NCBI GenBank assembly: GCA_903899985.1
Contig: CAIULL010000198.1
Span: 1-41,712 of the forward strand
Reading direction: 5' to 3'
From: an uncultured Schlesneria sp.
GTDB taxonomy: Bacteria > Planctomycetota > Planctomycetia > Planctomycetales > Planctomycetaceae
DNA: 41,712 nucleotides
Part shown: piece after piece, positions 1 through 7,207 of the stretch
How the letters are laid out: each line of letters begins with the position of its first letter
Position numbering within the stretch: position 1 is the first letter of the stretch
Position numbers and translations under genes: made by a program
Notes under the pieces: generated by a model
What the model was told of the DNA's origin: nothing
What the model saw: the letters and a program-made list of their open reading frames with translations, nothing else
Database searches by the model: none

Positions 1-2
1 CG

Positions 3-179
3 ATAGCAAAGACCAAATACGAAGCATTCGAGCTAGGCATGGGTCATTTGACTCGTCAGGCTCCGACTGCTGCGCTTTCTGCTGCGCATCGGAAACGACT
101 TGCCTCTGCTCATCGCGTAAATCATTGTTGGAATTGCTTGTTACGTCGATACTTTCGACCGTTGGCACAGGCTTCATAA
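3..179 (+). CDS. Possible C-terminal end of an unrecognised gene (cut by window start)
   Basis: One reading frame is open from the window edge to a TAA at 177-179, giving 58 residues that are rich in Ala, Arg and His and end in PLAQAS. I do not recognise it. The TAA lies inside the anticodon loop of the truncated tRNA that follows, which would fit a gene at the end of an integrated element running into its attachment site. A second frame is also open through this stretch, so the open frame alone is weak evidence. No integrase motif is visible in the short part seen. Confidence 0.22.
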   Translation: MAKTKYEAFELGMGHLTRQAPTAALSAAHRKRLASAHRVNHCWNCLLRRYFRPLAQAS

Positions 180-214
180 GCCTCGGGTCGCGGGTTCGAG
201 TCCCGCCCTCGCTA
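167..214 (+). tRNA. Truncated tRNA-Met(CAT): 3' half only
   Basis: The sequence has a seven-base anticodon loop with CAT at 175-177. It continues with the 3' strand of the anticodon stem, a variable loop, a complete T arm (stem GCGGG/CCCGC with loop TTCGAGT), the 3' acceptor strand CCTCGCT and discriminator A214. The expected 5' acceptor strand AGCGAGG and a D arm (GTAGCTCA-like) are absent upstream. Pairing in the anticodon stem fails at its outermost position, so similarity to a tRNA stops there. The lack of three G-C pairs in the anticodon stem argues against initiator tRNA; tRNA-Ile2 (also CAT) is not excluded. It is probably a non-functional 3' copy left by an element that integrated in a tRNA gene. 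Confidence 0.75.
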
Positions 215-220
215 CTGTCG

Positions 221-245
221 AAAACCCTTGTTTTACAGGGGTTTT
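221..245 (+). terminator. Terminator after the tRNA fragment
   Basis: An inverted repeat AAAACCC-TTG / CAGGGGTTTT begins seven bases after the tRNA discriminator base and its 3' arm ends in a T run. Its position is that of the native terminator of the tRNA gene, so the DNA to the right is probably the original chromosomal flank. Confidence 0.6.
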
Positions 246-466
246 CTTCGTTTATGTCAGATGACCGCATCGCAAGTTTTTTTCCAGATTAAGAGATTGT
301 CTCGAGTCTGTCGAAACAATTGGAGTGGAGCAACTTTCTCGGAATTCTTGCGTTCGAAGATCCGCTCCACTCAGTTCCATCCGCACGGTCGAAGAATCAG
401 GATGTTCCGACCGTCGAATGATTGATGGAAAATTCTTTAAACGAGATCCAAACTTGTGCCGATTTG

Positions 467-673
467 TCACCGCCCCGATTCAATCAGAGCGATAACCGCC
501 TGCTTCAGCGGTTCGTTGAGTGTCGGCCAGGCGTCAACAATCTTGGCCAATTCGAGTGCGGATTTTGATTCGGTTTGATCCGGTTCGTGAGCGAGAACGC
601 CTGCGCCAATCTCTTGCCCTGCTTCGTGTGCAACGGCTTCATCGAACCATTTTTCGTTAATTTTTAGTCGCAT
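467..673 (-). CDS. Small acidic protein, third gene of the RHH-GNAT operon
   Basis: A 68-residue protein of unknown function, beginning MRLKINEKWF. I chose the ATG at 673 because GAGGAA lies just upstream, inside the end of the GNAT gene, and the gap to the GNAT stop is only four bases; a longer frame to 715 would overlap that gene. The protein is acidic, has no visible membrane segment or Cys cluster, and is mostly predicted-helical in character (ALELAKIVDAW, LKQAVIALIESG). Tight coupling to the two genes before it implies co-translation and a role tied to the GNAT enzyme, for example as a partner or extra antidote. That role is inference. Confidence 0.7.
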   Translation of the reverse strand: MRLKINEKWFDEAVAHEAGQEIGAGVLAHEPDQTESKSALELAKIVDAWPTLNEPLKQAVIALIESGR

Positions 674-677
674 CTCT

Positions 678-1274
678 TCATTCCTCTGGGCTAAAGGCAG
701 AAGCCTGAGATTCACTCATCTCGAAGTAGGACAAGTTCTGATAGCGTTTGTCCGGCCCGAGATTCGTCATTCCCCGCTTAGCGTACCATTCTTCTGATTG
801 CGGCAACGAATGCAGGCCGATACGGCCGCCAAAGCCTTCTTTTCGGCTTAGTTGAATTGCTGCCGACACCATTACGGTACCGGCACCACGAAAACGGACG
901 ACACCCAATGATGGTCGATTCCAAGGAGCGGTTTCTAAATAGTCAACATAAACGAGTGGCTTTCCCTTAACGGCTGGAAGGCGACAACTTGAAAGCAGGC
1001 TGACAATCATCACGCCTTGCGTATGGTTGTTACATTCGATCGCGAACGACTTGTTGCCCAATTGTCCGCGAATCGAATTGACCTTGACCCGCCAGTTCCA
1101 ATGCGAACTTTCTTGCCGAACGTAGTTTGACTTTGCACGAAGCTGCCTCAACGATTCGGACCAAGCTCCCTCTAAGTCGAGAAGATGTCGTTCTTGAATG
1201 GAATCCCAGAATTCAGCGGGACAATTCGCACCGGAAGCCACGTCGAACAGAAAGATCTCAGTTCTCGTAGGCAT
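678..1274 (-). CDS. GNAT-family N-acetyltransferase, possible toxin of a type II system
   Basis: A 198-residue protein with the GNAT core in its C-terminal half: the strand VYVDYLETAPWNR (about 108-120), the acetyl-CoA pyrophosphate loop RFRGAG (127-132) followed by a helix, then LHSLPQ (154-159) and WYAKRGM (163-169). The start is the ATG at 1274, which overlaps the stop of the RHH gene (TGATG); the longer frame to 1325 would run deep into that gene. In RHH-GNAT toxin-antitoxin pairs such as TacAT and AtaRT the GNAT enzyme acetylates aminoacyl-tRNA and blocks translation, and the upstream RHH protein neutralises and represses it. Gene order and overlap fit that model. This protein is longer at its N-terminus than typical TacT toxins, so it could instead acetylate a small molecule. 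Confidence 0.8.
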   Translation of the reverse strand: MPTRTEIFLFDVASGANCPAEFWDSIQERHLLDLEGAWSESLRQLRAKSNYVRQESSHWNWRVKVNSIRGQLGNKSFAIECNNHTQGVMIVSLLSSCRLPAVKGKPLVYVDYLETAPWNRPSLGVVRFRGAGTVMVSAAIQLSRKEGFGGRIGLHSLPQSEEWYAKRGMTNLGPDKRYQNLSYFEMSESQASAFSPEE

Positions 1275-1483
1275 CAAAGCACCATCAATTCCGCTTTTTC
1301 GGTCGCACTCTCGTTTTCCACCCACAGCTTGTCGCCGCGTTCGATCCTTGAATCAATTGCCTGATACATTCTTAACGCTTGTCGCATCAAAGCAGTCTTG
1401 CTGAGTCCTTTTTTTTCGCACAAGTCTTTAAGAACTTGCATTTCTTCATCGGTAAGATTCAGTGTCATCGTTTGTTTGCTCAT
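1274..1483 (-). CDS. Ribbon-helix-helix DNA-binding protein, probable antitoxin/autorepressor
   Basis: A 69-residue protein with the plan of a CopG/Arc ribbon-helix-helix dimer: a short polar beta strand MTLNLTDEE, helix EEMQVLKDLCEKKG, the turn GLSKTALMRQ and a second helix RQALRMYQ. The C-terminal 25 residues are charged and probably disordered, as expected of an antitoxin tail that wraps its partner. The ATG at 1483 has a strong GGAGG site about six bases upstream. The stop codon overlaps the GNAT start, giving translational coupling. A perfect palindrome lies about 50 bp upstream and could be its own operator. Confidence 0.8.
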   Translation of the reverse strand: MSKQTMTLNLTDEEMQVLKDLCEKKGLSKTALMRQALRMYQAIDSRIERGDKLWVENESATEKAELMVL

Positions 1484-1522
1484 CTTTTCCTCCGAGAATC
1501 ATTCTGGACAATGGCGGGAAGA

Positions 1523-1545
1523 AGTCAATGTTTTTTAGCTAAAAA
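1523..1545 (-). promoter_or_regulatory. Palindromic operator and -35-like element of the RHH-GNAT operon
   Basis: A perfect 14-bp palindrome TTTTTAGCTAAAAA lies at 1532-1545, about 50 bp before the RHH start. Reading on the minus strand, a TTGACT hexamer (1528-1523) follows a few bases after it. A repressor bound at the palindrome would cover the -35 region, which is the standard autoregulation layout for RHH antitoxins. The -10 box is not clear. Confidence 0.45.
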
Positions 1546-1630
1546 GTCCATTAAAATAATTCTGAAAAGCCGGATCCGCGATTTGGTCGCCCCACACTTG
1601 TGACACCTTTGGAATTACTTGGCGCCGAAG

Positions 1631-1828
1631 ATGAAACCAATGCCTGACCCTGTAATTGATGAAATCCGAGAAATACGTCACCAGATCTCGGCAAGCTTTG
1701 ACCATGATCCGGCGAAGCTTGTGGCCTATCTGATGGAGTATCAGAAACAATTCAGAGACCGCCTGCTCTACATTCCTGATGAACCGACCCCGGCTTCCAT
1801 CGTCGTCCCACCAGAAACAGCGAAGTAA
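1631..1828 (+). CDS. Conserved-type small hypothetical protein
   Basis: About 65 residues starting MKPMPDPVIDEI. It resembles small planctomycete and cyanobacterial proteins that begin with DPVxxEIRxIR and have one amphipathic helical segment followed by a proline-rich tail. These are often found near toxin genes, but I know no established function. Start choice is uncertain: ATG at 1631 or 1640, or TTG at 1619; none has a good ribosome-binding site. It is divergent from the RHH-GNAT operon and is followed by a terminator-like hairpin, which supports a real transcription unit. Confidence 0.6.
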   Translation: MKPMPDPVIDEIREIRHQISASFDHDPAKLVAYLMEYQKQFRDRLLYIPDEPTPASIVVPPETAK

Positions 1829-1835
1829 CTCCTTT

Positions 1836-1868
1836 GCAGTCTTTTCCTGTTTCAGGAATTTTGACTGC
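1836..1868 (+). terminator. Hairpin after the small hypothetical gene
   Basis: Arms GCAGTC (1836-1841) and GACTGC (1863-1868) enclose an inner CCTG/CAGG pair, followed by CTCTTTT. It lies eight bases after the stop of the preceding gene and between two convergent genes. Confidence 0.5.
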
Positions 1869-1920
1869 CTCTTTTGGGCGTTACCCCTAAGACGGGGTCG
1901 GGCTTTCCGTTGCGTATGAA

Positions 1921-4032
1921 TTAGATCTTCCAGCCTTCGAAGCCGATCTCGATGCGATTCAGCTGAACGTAGGCTTCACCTGATTTCGCTGGAAGCGAAA
2001 TCGCACCGCCGGTCTTTTGTTCAACGATTAGTGCGACTCCGATCCCTAATCCGAATGAGAAATTCACTCCCGGGGTTGGTGCCAGTCGCTTCTCGACGGT
2101 CACTGTTGGCCACTGATCCTGATGACCGTTTTCCAGATATGTCGGCAAAAATTCGACGGAACCCAATTCCTGACGATAAATGGCTGACTTGGATGCGTGT
2201 GAGAATTGGAAAATCACCAGGCGACAGCGGAAATTCGTCGCGAAAATTCGCTGGAACGTTTCTGCCGATGTCCCGCCACCGACTAAGGAAGCCTTGACGG
2301 TGAAATGACCAGACTGCGGATCACGAATCTGTTGAGTTAGCACCGCGCTGGAATTCGCCGGGATTTGCACCTCTTCAGGTCCGTTTGCCCAGACGCCGAT
2401 GGCCGCAATCCGCCGCTGGTCTGGGCGATTCTGTAATCGGGCACCGAACCGGTTCCCTTCGACCATCACGGGACTTGCACGCCAGCCCTTGGGGCTTGCT
2501 GGAGCATCCAGTGGTAGCAAATGCGTCGTTTCCAAAAAATCAGGGTGCAGCAGCAGGCCCGAGCGATAGGGTGGAACAAATGCGACATCGCCTGATGGAG
2601 TCGTCCTTGCGGAGGTTGCTGGTTCTTCGCCCAGGAGTTTGAATAACGGTTCTGCTTCAGTAATCGATAACTCTCGACCCAGGCGGTCTGCGAATGTTCC
2701 TTGAGTATTGATTCCGGCCAGGTGAAAAACCGTCGCCGCCAGATGTCCCGCATCGACAGGATCGCTGGCCGGATATCCCCCCTCACGATCGCTCGATCCG
2801 TAAACCTGACCTCCCGCAATTCCTCCGCCGGCCAGAACACAACTAAAAACCGATCCCCAGTGATCCCGGCCCGCGTTTGCGTTGACGGCGGGTGTCCGGC
2901 CGAATTCCCCTACGGCGATCACCAGTGTTTCTTCCAGTAACCCTCGATCAGACAGGTCGTCAAGTAGTGCCGTGAACCCCACATCAAACTGCGGAGCCAG
3001 GCAATCTTCCATCCGGTCGAAATTCCGGGCATGAGTATCCCAGACCGGATTATCGACCCCTCGGTCACCCGGCACGCGAGGCCAGTTCACCGTCACAAAT
3101 CGAACACCCGCTTCGATCAGTCGCCGTGCCAGCAGAACGCTTTGTCCCCACGGATGGCGACCATACCTGTCGCGAATATTGTCGGACTCTTCTTCCAGTC
3201 GAAACGCCGCGCGGGCACTTCCCGTTGTCAACAGATCAAAAGCCTGACGCTGAAGCCCGTGTTGAAACTCCACCGCAGCGCTGCGGGGATTCCGATCAAA
3301 CGTCTGCCCGAGTGCATCCAACAGTGCAACTCGTTGCCGAATCTGCTCGCCGGGGACTCGGCTGGCATAAAGCCCACCCAGTGGTGAATTCGGTTCAGCA
3401 GGACGACACTCAATCAATTCAGGGCTGTATTGCGGGCCAAGAATCCCGCCAAACTGGCCCGATTCGATGTTACCGCCATTGCCGATGAACAGTTCCGGCA
3501 GCGAGACAGCCGATAGTGCTGGAACTCGTTCACTCGGTCGAAACCGTTTCACGATCGAGGCCATGTTTGGCCAGTCACTCGGCAAGGCGTTTTCGCCGTC
3601 TCCCGTCAGCATTGGGCGACCGGTCAAGACCCAATACCCGCTACCACCGTGGATATTATTATTCGTGAACATTGACCGGATGACCGCCAGCCGATCAGCT
3701 CGAGCCGCCGTTCGCGGCAACAGTTCACAGAATTGAATGCCGGGTACGTTCGTACTGATCGGTTTGAACGGCCCACGTATTTCGGCGGGAGCCAGCGGCT
3801 TCGGATCAAACGTTTCGTGCTGCGGCGGGCCGCCAGACAAGAACAGCATGATCACCTGCCTGGCCCGTCCAAACATTCGAGCATTCAAGGGTGGCTCAAC
3901 CGCCGAAGCCCCGTTTGCTTGAGATCCAAGTAGCCCCGGCAGACACGATGCAAGCGCCGAAATCCCACCCAACCGCATCAGGTCGCGGCGGTGTAGTCTC
4001 GAATCCAACGGATCAAACGGTGGTCGCGTCAC
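1921..4032 (-). CDS. DUF1501 domain protein, exported, with extra C-terminal domain
   Basis: A 703-residue protein of the DUF1501 (sulfatase/phosphatase-fold-like) family. I use the GTG at 4032 because GGAG lies six bases upstream and the product then starts close to a twin-arginine-like leader (RRDLMRLGG followed by a hydrophobic stretch). The upstream extension of the frame to 4233 reads through an AT-rich repeat and is rejected. Family features include LFLSGGPPQHETFDPKP near the N-terminus, GGSGYWVLTGRP, WDTHARNFDRMEDCL and GEFGRTPAVN..GRDHW. The family usually ends soon after that last block; here about 200 more residues follow, with beta-rich character. DUF1501 genes are normally paired with a DUF1549/DUF1553 gene, but this one is alone. 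The substrate is unknown; a role in polysaccharide handling is often suggested. Confidence 0.85.
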   Translation of the reverse strand: MTRPPFDPLDSRLHRRDLMRLGGISALASCLPGLLGSQANGASAVEPPLNARMFGRARQVIMLFLSGGPPQHETFDPKPLAPAEIRGPFKPISTNVPGIQFCELLPRTAARADRLAVIRSMFTNNNIHGGSGYWVLTGRPMLTGDGENALPSDWPNMASIVKRFRPSERVPALSAVSLPELFIGNGGNIESGQFGGILGPQYSPELIECRPAEPNSPLGGLYASRVPGEQIRQRVALLDALGQTFDRNPRSAAVEFQHGLQRQAFDLLTTGSARAAFRLEEESDNIRDRYGRHPWGQSVLLARRLIEAGVRFVTVNWPRVPGDRGVDNPVWDTHARNFDRMEDCLAPQFDVGFTALLDDLSDRGLLEETLVIAVGEFGRTPAVNANAGRDHWGSVFSCVLAGGGIAGGQVYGSSDREGGYPASDPVDAGHLAATVFHLAGINTQGTFADRLGRELSITEAEPLFKLLGEEPATSARTTPSGDVAFVPPYRSGLLLHPDFLETTHLLPLDAPASPKGWRASPVMVEGNRFGARLQNRPDQRRIAAIGVWANGPEEVQIPANSSAVLTQQIRDPQSGHFTVKASLVGGGTSAETFQRIFATNFRCRLVIFQFSHASKSAIYRQELGSVEFLPTYLENGHQDQWPTVTVEKRLAPTPGVNFSFGLGIGVALIVEQKTGGAISLPAKSGEAYVQLNRIEIGFEGWKI

Positions 4033-4123
4033 AGGAGACTCCGAATCACGGAAGTTTCTGGAATTAATGTACGACGCAGCCGGCCGCTTGACCAGCGGAA
4101 TAGGAAGAGGAAGACGGCAGAGG

Positions 4124-4289
4124 ATCACGAAAACACGAAAGTTCGAAATCACGAAAAAGAGGGGGAATTCAATAAGAAGTTTTAAGGCCAGTAGCATATT
4201 TGGAAATAGGTCCCTCACCTGGTTGTCTCTCAATTTTTCCCTGCATTTTTTCGTGTTTTCGTACTTTCGTGCTTTCGTGCTTTCGTGAT
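4124..4289. repeat. Inverted repeat built from CGAAAGCAC-like units
   Basis: The left arm (4124-4159) contains ATCACGAAAACACGAAAG-type sequence; the right arm (4246-4289) is its imperfect complement and includes the 9-base unit TTTCGTGCT in tandem. The arms are separated by about 85 bp. The arrangement fills most of the intergenic space between the DUF1501 gene and ychF, together with 4290-4457 where I see no gene. Confidence 0.6.
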
Positions 4290-4457
4290 CCGTATTTGCA
4301 TTTCATCGTTTCATACTGATTATCCAGTGCACTGCGTGACTTTGGCCACCGGGTTTGATATCAATCCCGCGTCGAATTCTGTTGGTTTCGTGGTGGTTAA
4401 CCCGAAACTACAGTTCGGACTCTCCTGAAAATTTCTCGCAAAGGTTGTCGCGGTATC

Positions 4458-5546
4458 ATGGAAGCTGGAATCGTCGGTTTGCCGAACGTAGGCAAAAGTA
4501 CTCTGTTTAACGCACTCACCATGTCCAAGGCCGCTCAGAGTGCGAATTACCCTTTCTGTACAATCGAACCAAATGAAGGGGTTGTCAGCGTTCCCGATGA
4601 CCGCTTAAGACGTATCAGCCAGTATATCGTTCCTAAGAAGCTGGTCCCCGCCGCGCTGAAACTGGTCGACATCGCCGGGATCGTCAAAGGTGCCAGTGAA
4701 GGGCAGGGCCTGGGAAATAAGTTCCTCACCCACATCCGCGAAGTCGATGCCATCCTGCAAGTCGTTCGCTGTTTCGAAGATCCCGATGTCATCCACGTCT
4801 CAGGAACCGTCAATCCGGTTTCAGACATCGAAACGATCGAAATCGAATTGATGCTGGCCGATATCCAGACTCTGGAAAATTCACTCTCCAAAGCCGAACG
4901 AACCGCCAAAAGTGGCGACAAAGACGCCAAAATGCGTGTCGAAGTTATCAAGAAATGTCTGGCTCATCTGACAACCGACCAGCCCTTGCGCAAAATGGAA
5001 TTCGACGAAAACGAATCAAAAGTCGTCGCCAGCTACGGTCTGATGACCGCCAAGCCGATCCTGTACGTCGCCAACGTCGACGAAAACGATCTGGAAGGGA
5101 AAGGAAAACTTGTTCAACAAGTTCGAGACTTTGCCAGCAAGGTCGGCGCGTCAGTGGTCCCTGTCTGTGCCAAACTCGAATCCGAAATCGCCGAACTGGA
5201 CGAAGCTGACCGAGCGGAAATGCTCGCCGGAGCTGGCCTGGAAGAACCAGCCCTCGCCGTTCTCGCTCGCGAAGCCTATCGGGTACTCGGTCTGCAAAGT
5301 TACTTCACCGCCGGCGAAATCGAAGTCCGGGCCTGGACGATTCCCATCGGAGCCACCGCCCCACAAGCCGCAGGCGTGATCCACACCGACTTTGAAAAAG
5401 GGTTCATCCGAGCCGAAGTCTACACACTCGCCGACCTCGAAACCTACAAAACCGAAAAAGAAATCCGCTCCGCCGGCAAACTGCGAGTCGAAGGCAAAAG
5501 CTACGTAATGCAAGACGGAGACATCTGCCACTTCCTCTTCAATTGA
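4458..5546 (+). CDS. ychF: Ribosome-associated ATPase/GTPase YchF (OLA1 family)
   Basis: A 362-residue protein, the usual YchF length. It has the G1 loop GLPNVGKST (7-15), the TRAFAC/Obg-type G3 region [22 protein letters not shown] (quoted here in parts: [10 protein letters not shown], then GLGNKFL), the family's NVDE motif in place of NKxD, and a C-terminal TGS domain containing [23 protein letters not shown] and the ending [12 protein letters not shown]. YchF binds ribosomes and prefers ATP; it is linked to stress responses and translation start. It stands alone on the plus strand. The start ATG at 4458 places the G1 loop where it belongs. Confidence 0.97.
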   Translation: MEAGIVGLPNVGKSTLFNALTMSKAAQSANYPFCTIEPNEGVVSVPDDRLRRISQYIVPKKLVPAALKLVDIAGIVKGASEGQGLGNKFLTHIREVDAILQVVRCFEDPDVIHVSGTVNPVSDIETIEIELMLADIQTLENSLSKAERTAKSGDKDAKMRVEVIKKCLAHLTTDQPLRKMEFDENESKVVASYGLMTAKPILYVANVDENDLEGKGKLVQQVRDFASKVGASVVPVCAKLESEIAELDEADRAEMLAGAGLEEPALAVLAREAYRVLGLQSYFTAGEIEVRAWTIPIGATAPQAAGVIHTDFEKGFIRAEVYTLADLETYKTEKEIRSAGKLRVEGKSYVMQDGDICHFLFN

Positions 5547-5663
5547 TCTTAATGCTCGCGTTTTTTGGTGCTCGCGTTGAGGAATGGGGCAATGTTCGAA
5601 AGCAACCTTCCGCGGGTCACGTTGTATTGGCAATTCTTGAGAAGGTTGAGTTGTAGAGGGGTA

Positions 5664-5701
5664 ATTTGCCGAAATGCTTGGTTTCGAGCATCTCGGCAAA
5701 T
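5664..5701. terminator. Long hairpin between convergent genes
   Basis: Two 15-base arms (5664-5678 and 5687-5701) pair with one mismatch around an eight-base loop. The hairpin is followed on the plus strand by CGGATTTTCTTATT. It lies between the ends of ychF and the hydrolase gene and could stop transcription from ychF. Confidence 0.55.
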
Positions 5702-5721
5702 CGGATTTTCTTATTAGAGTC

Positions 5722-5742
5722 GATTAGCGAAGATTAGTGTTC
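5722..5742 (+). repeat. Dispersed repeat ATTAGCGAAGATTAGTxTTC, copy 1
   Basis: The sequence at 5722-5742 is repeated almost exactly at 12829-12850 and, in inverted and slightly longer form, at 17085-17120. All three lie in intergenic DNA. Confidence 0.6.
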
Positions 5743-5770
5743 AAAACCTCCTCGTTTTTCTTGATTTGCT

Positions 5771-6664
5771 CTAAAGAGTGCTTTGTCCAATCGGATGCGA
5801 GTCGAGAAACGTTGCGATCAGCGGGATCAGTTCATTGCTGGCATCTTCCAGGATGTAGTGGCCGCAGTCTGGGTATTGATGGAGTTCTGCATTCGGAAAT
5901 CGAGCGAGCCATTCTTTTAGAAAATGTTCGTCGAATACGAAATCTTTGTCCCCCCAGCCGATGAACATGGGGACTGACTTTAAAAGCTCAAGCCGGCTTC
6001 CGACCCTGGTAATCAGATCGTAGCCTCGGTCGCCAGGTTTCAGGGGAATGTCCTGCACGAATCGATGAACGGCGATTCGATTGGACCACGAATCGTAGGG
6101 GGCACAGTAGGCGTTTCCGACTTCTCTGGACATCGGATTTCGAGTCACGCAGGATTTCACCGCTCCTCGACTGAAGGCATTGAAGCCGCGAACGAGGAGT
6201 GCTCCGAGCGGGCTGCGGGCAAGTTTCAATTGCCAGGGGACGGGTTTGGTCGACGGAAGATGAAACGCACCTGTGTTCAGGACGACCAGCCGTCGAATCC
6301 TTTCGGGGTGTTCGGTGGCGTACGCCATTCCGATCATCCCGCCCCAATCGTGGACAACAAGTGTCAGATTGTCGGTGGCTCCGCAGAGATCGAGCCATTT
6401 TCCCAGGTCGGAAACTCGACGAGCCAGCGAATACTCGTACCGATCATCGCCCGGTTTATCGGACAATCCGCAGCCGATGTGATCGGGGACCAGGCAGCGA
6501 TATCGGTCCCGCAGACTTTTGACGAGGTTGCGGTAATAGTACGACCAGTTCGGATTACCATGCAGCATGACGACGGTGTCGCCCGTCCCTTCATCGAGAT
6601 AATGCATCCGCAAGCCGTCGATCTCGGTGAAATGTGATGCGAAGTCGTATCCAGGAAACGCCAC
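5771..6664 (-). CDS. Alpha/beta hydrolase of the haloalkane dehalogenase family
   Basis: A 297-residue alpha/beta hydrolase. The nucleophile position holds aspartate, in VVHDWGG (D106), not serine, which marks the haloalkane dehalogenase/OleB branch. HGNPNWS (35-41) supplies the oxyanion hole and a likely halide-binding Asn, W107 could be the second halide contact, an acid lies near WGDKD (237-241), and the catalytic His is H269 in GHYILED. The enzyme may hydrolyse carbon-halogen bonds; alternatively, the OleB group decarboxylates beta-lactones in hydrocarbon synthesis, but no oleA, oleC or oleD gene is present nearby. No signal peptide is seen, so it is probably cytoplasmic. The start is a GTG at 6664 with a weak ribosome site. 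Confidence 0.85.
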   Translation of the reverse strand: MAFPGYDFASHFTEIDGLRMHYLDEGTGDTVVMLHGNPNWSYYYRNLVKSLRDRYRCLVPDHIGCGLSDKPGDDRYEYSLARRVSDLGKWLDLCGATDNLTLVVHDWGGMIGMAYATEHPERIRRLVVLNTGAFHLPSTKPVPWQLKLARSPLGALLVRGFNAFSRGAVKSCVTRNPMSREVGNAYCAPYDSWSNRIAVHRFVQDIPLKPGDRGYDLITRVGSRLELLKSVPMFIGWGDKDFVFDEHFLKEWLARFPNAELHQYPDCGHYILEDASNELIPLIATFLDSHPIGQSTL

Positions 6665-6779
6665 GTTGCCGCCAATATTTGTAGGGAACTGACCGAATCA
6701 TCGAAACGGTCTCAATGGAAAACCGAGATAATCGCGGCAAACAATCGTTTCTTCCAGTGTAGACGGGGGAATCTGCTGA

Positions 6780-6824
6780 AACCCCATCGCCCCCATGGCG
6801 GTGGTTAACGGGCTTTTGCACCAG
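6780..6824 (-). repeat. Palindromic repeat family R1, inverted copy
   Basis: Read on the minus strand this is GCAAAAGCCCGTTAACCACC then CCATGGGGGCGATGGGG, which matches the copy at 6863-6908 with a few changes. The two copies face each other across about 38 bp and could pair as a long cruciform. Confidence 0.6.
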
Positions 6825-6862
6825 TACGACGAGCTTTCAACGGTAGAATTTACTGCAGATTC

Positions 6863-6908
6863 CTAGGGCAAAGGCCCGTTGACCACCCCCGCAGGGGGGT
6901 GGGGTTTC
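6863..6908 (+). repeat. Palindromic repeat family R1, second copy
   Basis: CTAGGGCAAAGGCCCGTT, GACCACCCCCGCAGGGGGG and TGGGGTTTCG follow one another. A near-identical copy in the same direction lies at 12936-12982. The segment contains a short CCCCCGCAGGGGG hairpin. The whole 6665-7207 interval has no gene; it is filled by this pair and the R2 repeat. Confidence 0.7.
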
Positions 6909-7041
6909 GTTTTCGTTCGTTCAATTTGGACCAAAATTCCAAAAATGTCAGTATCGCCGTGCAAGATTCTCAACTGGTTGTTGTGGTATCTGTATCAGGC
7001 TGATTTGAAACTCATTTTTTGGGGAAATCGACGTTTTCTTC

Positions 7042-7118
7042 GGGAGGGTGAGGCTCCTGCCGAACCGCTGAGTCGATGCGTGTACCGACTTCGCGGCTCG
7101 GCGGGAGCCTCGCCCTCC
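7042..7118 (+). repeat. Palindromic repeat family R2 (GEAPAEP/GSAGASPS type), left copy
   Basis: About 77 bp forming an imperfect hairpin with arms of roughly 27 bases (GGGAGGGTGAGGCTCC on the left, GGAGCCTCGCCCTCC on the right) and a variable centre. Read as protein in one frame it gives GEAPAEP and GSAGASPS, a signature I know from spurious reading frames in many planctomycete genomes. An inverted copy lies at 12701-12778. The repeat lies less than 100 bp before the sigma factor start. Confidence 0.8.
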
Positions 7119-7207
7119 AGAGGGAAAAGCTTCGCTACGCAAAGATGCAAAAGGACATCCTTCGAAATGCATTTCAAGACCTCACAAGAATCCAACGAGA
7201 AACGGAA

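Noticed and set aside
228-470. Small overlapping frames on both strands after the tRNA fragment
   Set aside because: Neither has a ribosome site or protein-like composition; one starts within the terminator.
4033-4233. Upstream extension of the DUF1501 frame with a hydrophobic N-terminus
   Set aside because: It reads through an inverted repeat and lacks a ribosome site, while a GTG at 4032 has GGAG at proper spacing and starts just before the Tat-like leader.
7076-7207. N-terminal extension of the sigma factor
   Set aside because: The extra residues are a translation of the R2 repeat and are not conserved protein; region 2 begins shortly after the ATG at 7208.
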